Part shown: piece after piece, positions 63,023-64,000 of the stretch
Layout of the letters: each line of letters opens with the position of its first letter
How positions within the stretch are numbered: position 1 is the first letter of the stretch
From: Antarcticibacterium flavum
GTDB lineage: Bacteria > Bacteroidota > Bacteroidia > Flavobacteriales > Flavobacteriaceae
Assembly (NCBI RefSeq): GCF_006159205.1
Contig: NZ_CP040812.1
Location: forward strand, 3,100,001-3,164,000
Length of the DNA stretch: 64,000 bases
Direction: 5' to 3'
The notes under the pieces: generated by a model
The model's input: the letters and a program-made list of their open reading frames with translations, nothing else
Told to the model about the DNA's origin: nothing
Database searches by the model: none
Made by a program: the position numbers and the translations under genes

Positions 63023-64000
63023 GAGCCACTTTTAAGAGCTTTCAAAAGTTTCTTGTCATAATTATAAATATCCTCGGTGAATCTTGTTCTGCCGTTCTCC
63101 CTCCAGGCGGTCCAGTAGAAATGGTGAACCTGAACCTCTTGCTTCATATCTACATGAGTTTTTTCGCCCCCCGCAATTATCTCATCTACCTTATCTGAAG
63201 TATATTCATCCTGGTCCTCTAATAAATACTTTGCCAGGTCAATAGCATCTTCCACTCTTACACACCCCGAACTCTCTGCCCTTGAATTTCTTTCAAACAA
63301 GGCTTGTGATGGGGTATCGTGTAGGTAAATAAGATACTCATTGGGGTACATGATCTTTACCCTGCCTAAGGGGTTGGAGGCCCCGGGATCCTGCCGGTAG
63401 GTAAGGCCTTTGGCCTGGTCGCCGTTCCAGTTGATCCTTGATGGGTTAACTTCGTTCCCGCTTTGATCGTACACTTTAATATTCCTGTTTGCCAGGTAAT
63501 TGCTGTTCCTCTGCATCCCTGGAATTACATCCTTATTCTGAATAGTTGGAGGTATGGTCCAGTCTGGATTAAAGACCAGGTGTTTAACTTCCCGGGAAAA
63601 AACCGGGGTCTTACGGGCTTCAGTTCCCACCATTGTTTTATGGGTGCGCACTGTATCGCCGTTTTTTACCACCTGTAACCTGTAATTTGCAATATTAACA
63701 AGGATAAAATGATCGCCAAGGTCACGGGGATACCATCTCCACCTTTCAAGATTTACCAGGATTTGATCCCTTCGCTGGTCATAACCTTTGTTAAGGAACC
63801 TAATTGTATTATTTCCAATGATCCCGTCATTTTCAATACCGTTTTCCTCCTGGAAACTCTTTAGGGCTTCTGCAAGTTCTTCGGTATATTTATTTCCTGT
63901 GGAATCGGTATTTTTAAGATAGCCAAAGAATTCTAAGCGCTCCTGGATTTGTGATATGCGGGAATCTTCTTCGCCTGGCTCCACAGTTTCTCCTTCGGGG
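63019..64000 (-). CDS. L,D-transpeptidase, YcbB type (partial)
   Basis: The C-terminal 326 residues or so of a protein whose start lies right of the window. It has a peptidoglycan-binding domain (about 10-70, ERLEFFGYLKNTDSTGNKYT) followed by a YkuD catalytic domain with IYLHDTPSQALFERNSRAES and the catalytic Cys in SSGCVRVEDA, and the YcbB-type capping region. YcbB enzymes make 3-3 cross-links. Confidence 0.93.
   Translation of the reverse strand, partial: PEGETVEPGEEDSRISQIQERLEFFGYLKNTDSTGNKYTEELAEALKSFQEENGIENDGIIGNNTIRFLNKGYDQRRDQILVNLERWRWYPRDLGDHFILVNIANYRLQVVKNGDTVRTHKTMVGTEARKTPVFSREVKHLVFNPDWTIPPTIQNKDVIPGMQRNSNYLANRNIKVYDQSGNEVNPSRINWNGDQAKGLTYRQDPGASNPLGRVKIMYPNEYLIYLHDTPSQALFERNSRAESSGCVRVEDAIDLAKYLLEDQDEYTSDKVDEIIAGGEKTHVDMKQEVQVHHFYWTAWRENGRTRFTEDIYNYDKKLLKALKSGS

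Noticed and set aside
1..64000. tRNA, rRNA or riboswitch genes
   Set aside because: No cloverleaf-like sequence, conserved rRNA stretch or recognisable riboswitch core was seen on either strand by eye. A covariance-model search would be decisive.

Overview
The window is chromosomal DNA from a member of the Bacteroidota, most likely a marine Flavobacteriaceae (Gramella/Salegentibacter-like). The sequence evidence is of four kinds. Many genes are preceded by the Bacteroidota -7 promoter element TAnnTTTG and lack a Shine-Dalgarno sequence. Type IX secretion (T9SS) genes and T9SS substrates are present. There is a Na+-pumping NADH:quinone reductase operon. The gene order (tamL, fbaA, accD, rpsO, pnp; ubiE-porT) is flavobacterial. 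The species is not identified.

Region by region. 1-20 kb is mostly core genome. It holds a partial radical SAM gene of the uracil-DNA-glycosylase-linked type, rpsO-pnp with structured leaders, accD, fbaA, the lipid-anchored Omp85 protein TamL, a SpoU/TrmH methyltransferase, porT-ubiE, the trkA-trkH potassium uptake pair, an aminotransferase with a fatty acid desaturase, and rsmG. At 16.9-20.2 kb a small stress-type island follows: two ferritin-like helical-bundle proteins, a fused FAD oxidoreductase/Rieske protein and a decayed metallo-beta-lactamase-fold gene.

20.2-43.9 kb is accessory. Two neighbouring paralogous genes, here called A and B, each encode about 3,000 residues of secreted surface protein (SprB, HYR, PKD/Ig-like and LamG-like modules with a C-terminal T9SS sorting domain). 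Both are broken. Gene A has two internal frameshifts. Gene B has one frameshift and an IS66 insertion (32930-35279) that cuts off its sorting domain. A second, single-gene IS66-group element (30519-32015) sits 10 bp upstream of a lipoprotein gene between them. Both elements have perfect 8-bp target duplications, so the ancestral sequence can be rebuilt exactly.

44-64 kb returns to core functions: pruA, a TANGO2-like NRDE protein, apaG, a DUF3667 membrane protein, the T9SS plug protein, nqrABCDEF followed by a small conserved protein and the flavin transferase apbE, an operon with map and a NUMOD4/HNH-like protein, gpmI with a thioredoxin-like lipoprotein, and two convergent L,D-transpeptidases.

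Functional links. NQR is flavinylated by ApbE and reduces the menaquinone that UbiE/MenG helps make. PorT and the plug protein serve the secretion route that genes A and B used. No tRNA, rRNA or CRISPR array was seen. The most informative signals are the parallel decay of the two giant adhesins, with all three internal frameshifts at 5-base homopolymers, the structured rpsO-pnp leaders, an AccD without its zinc-ribbon cysteines, and a NUMOD4/HNH-type protein embedded in the map operon.
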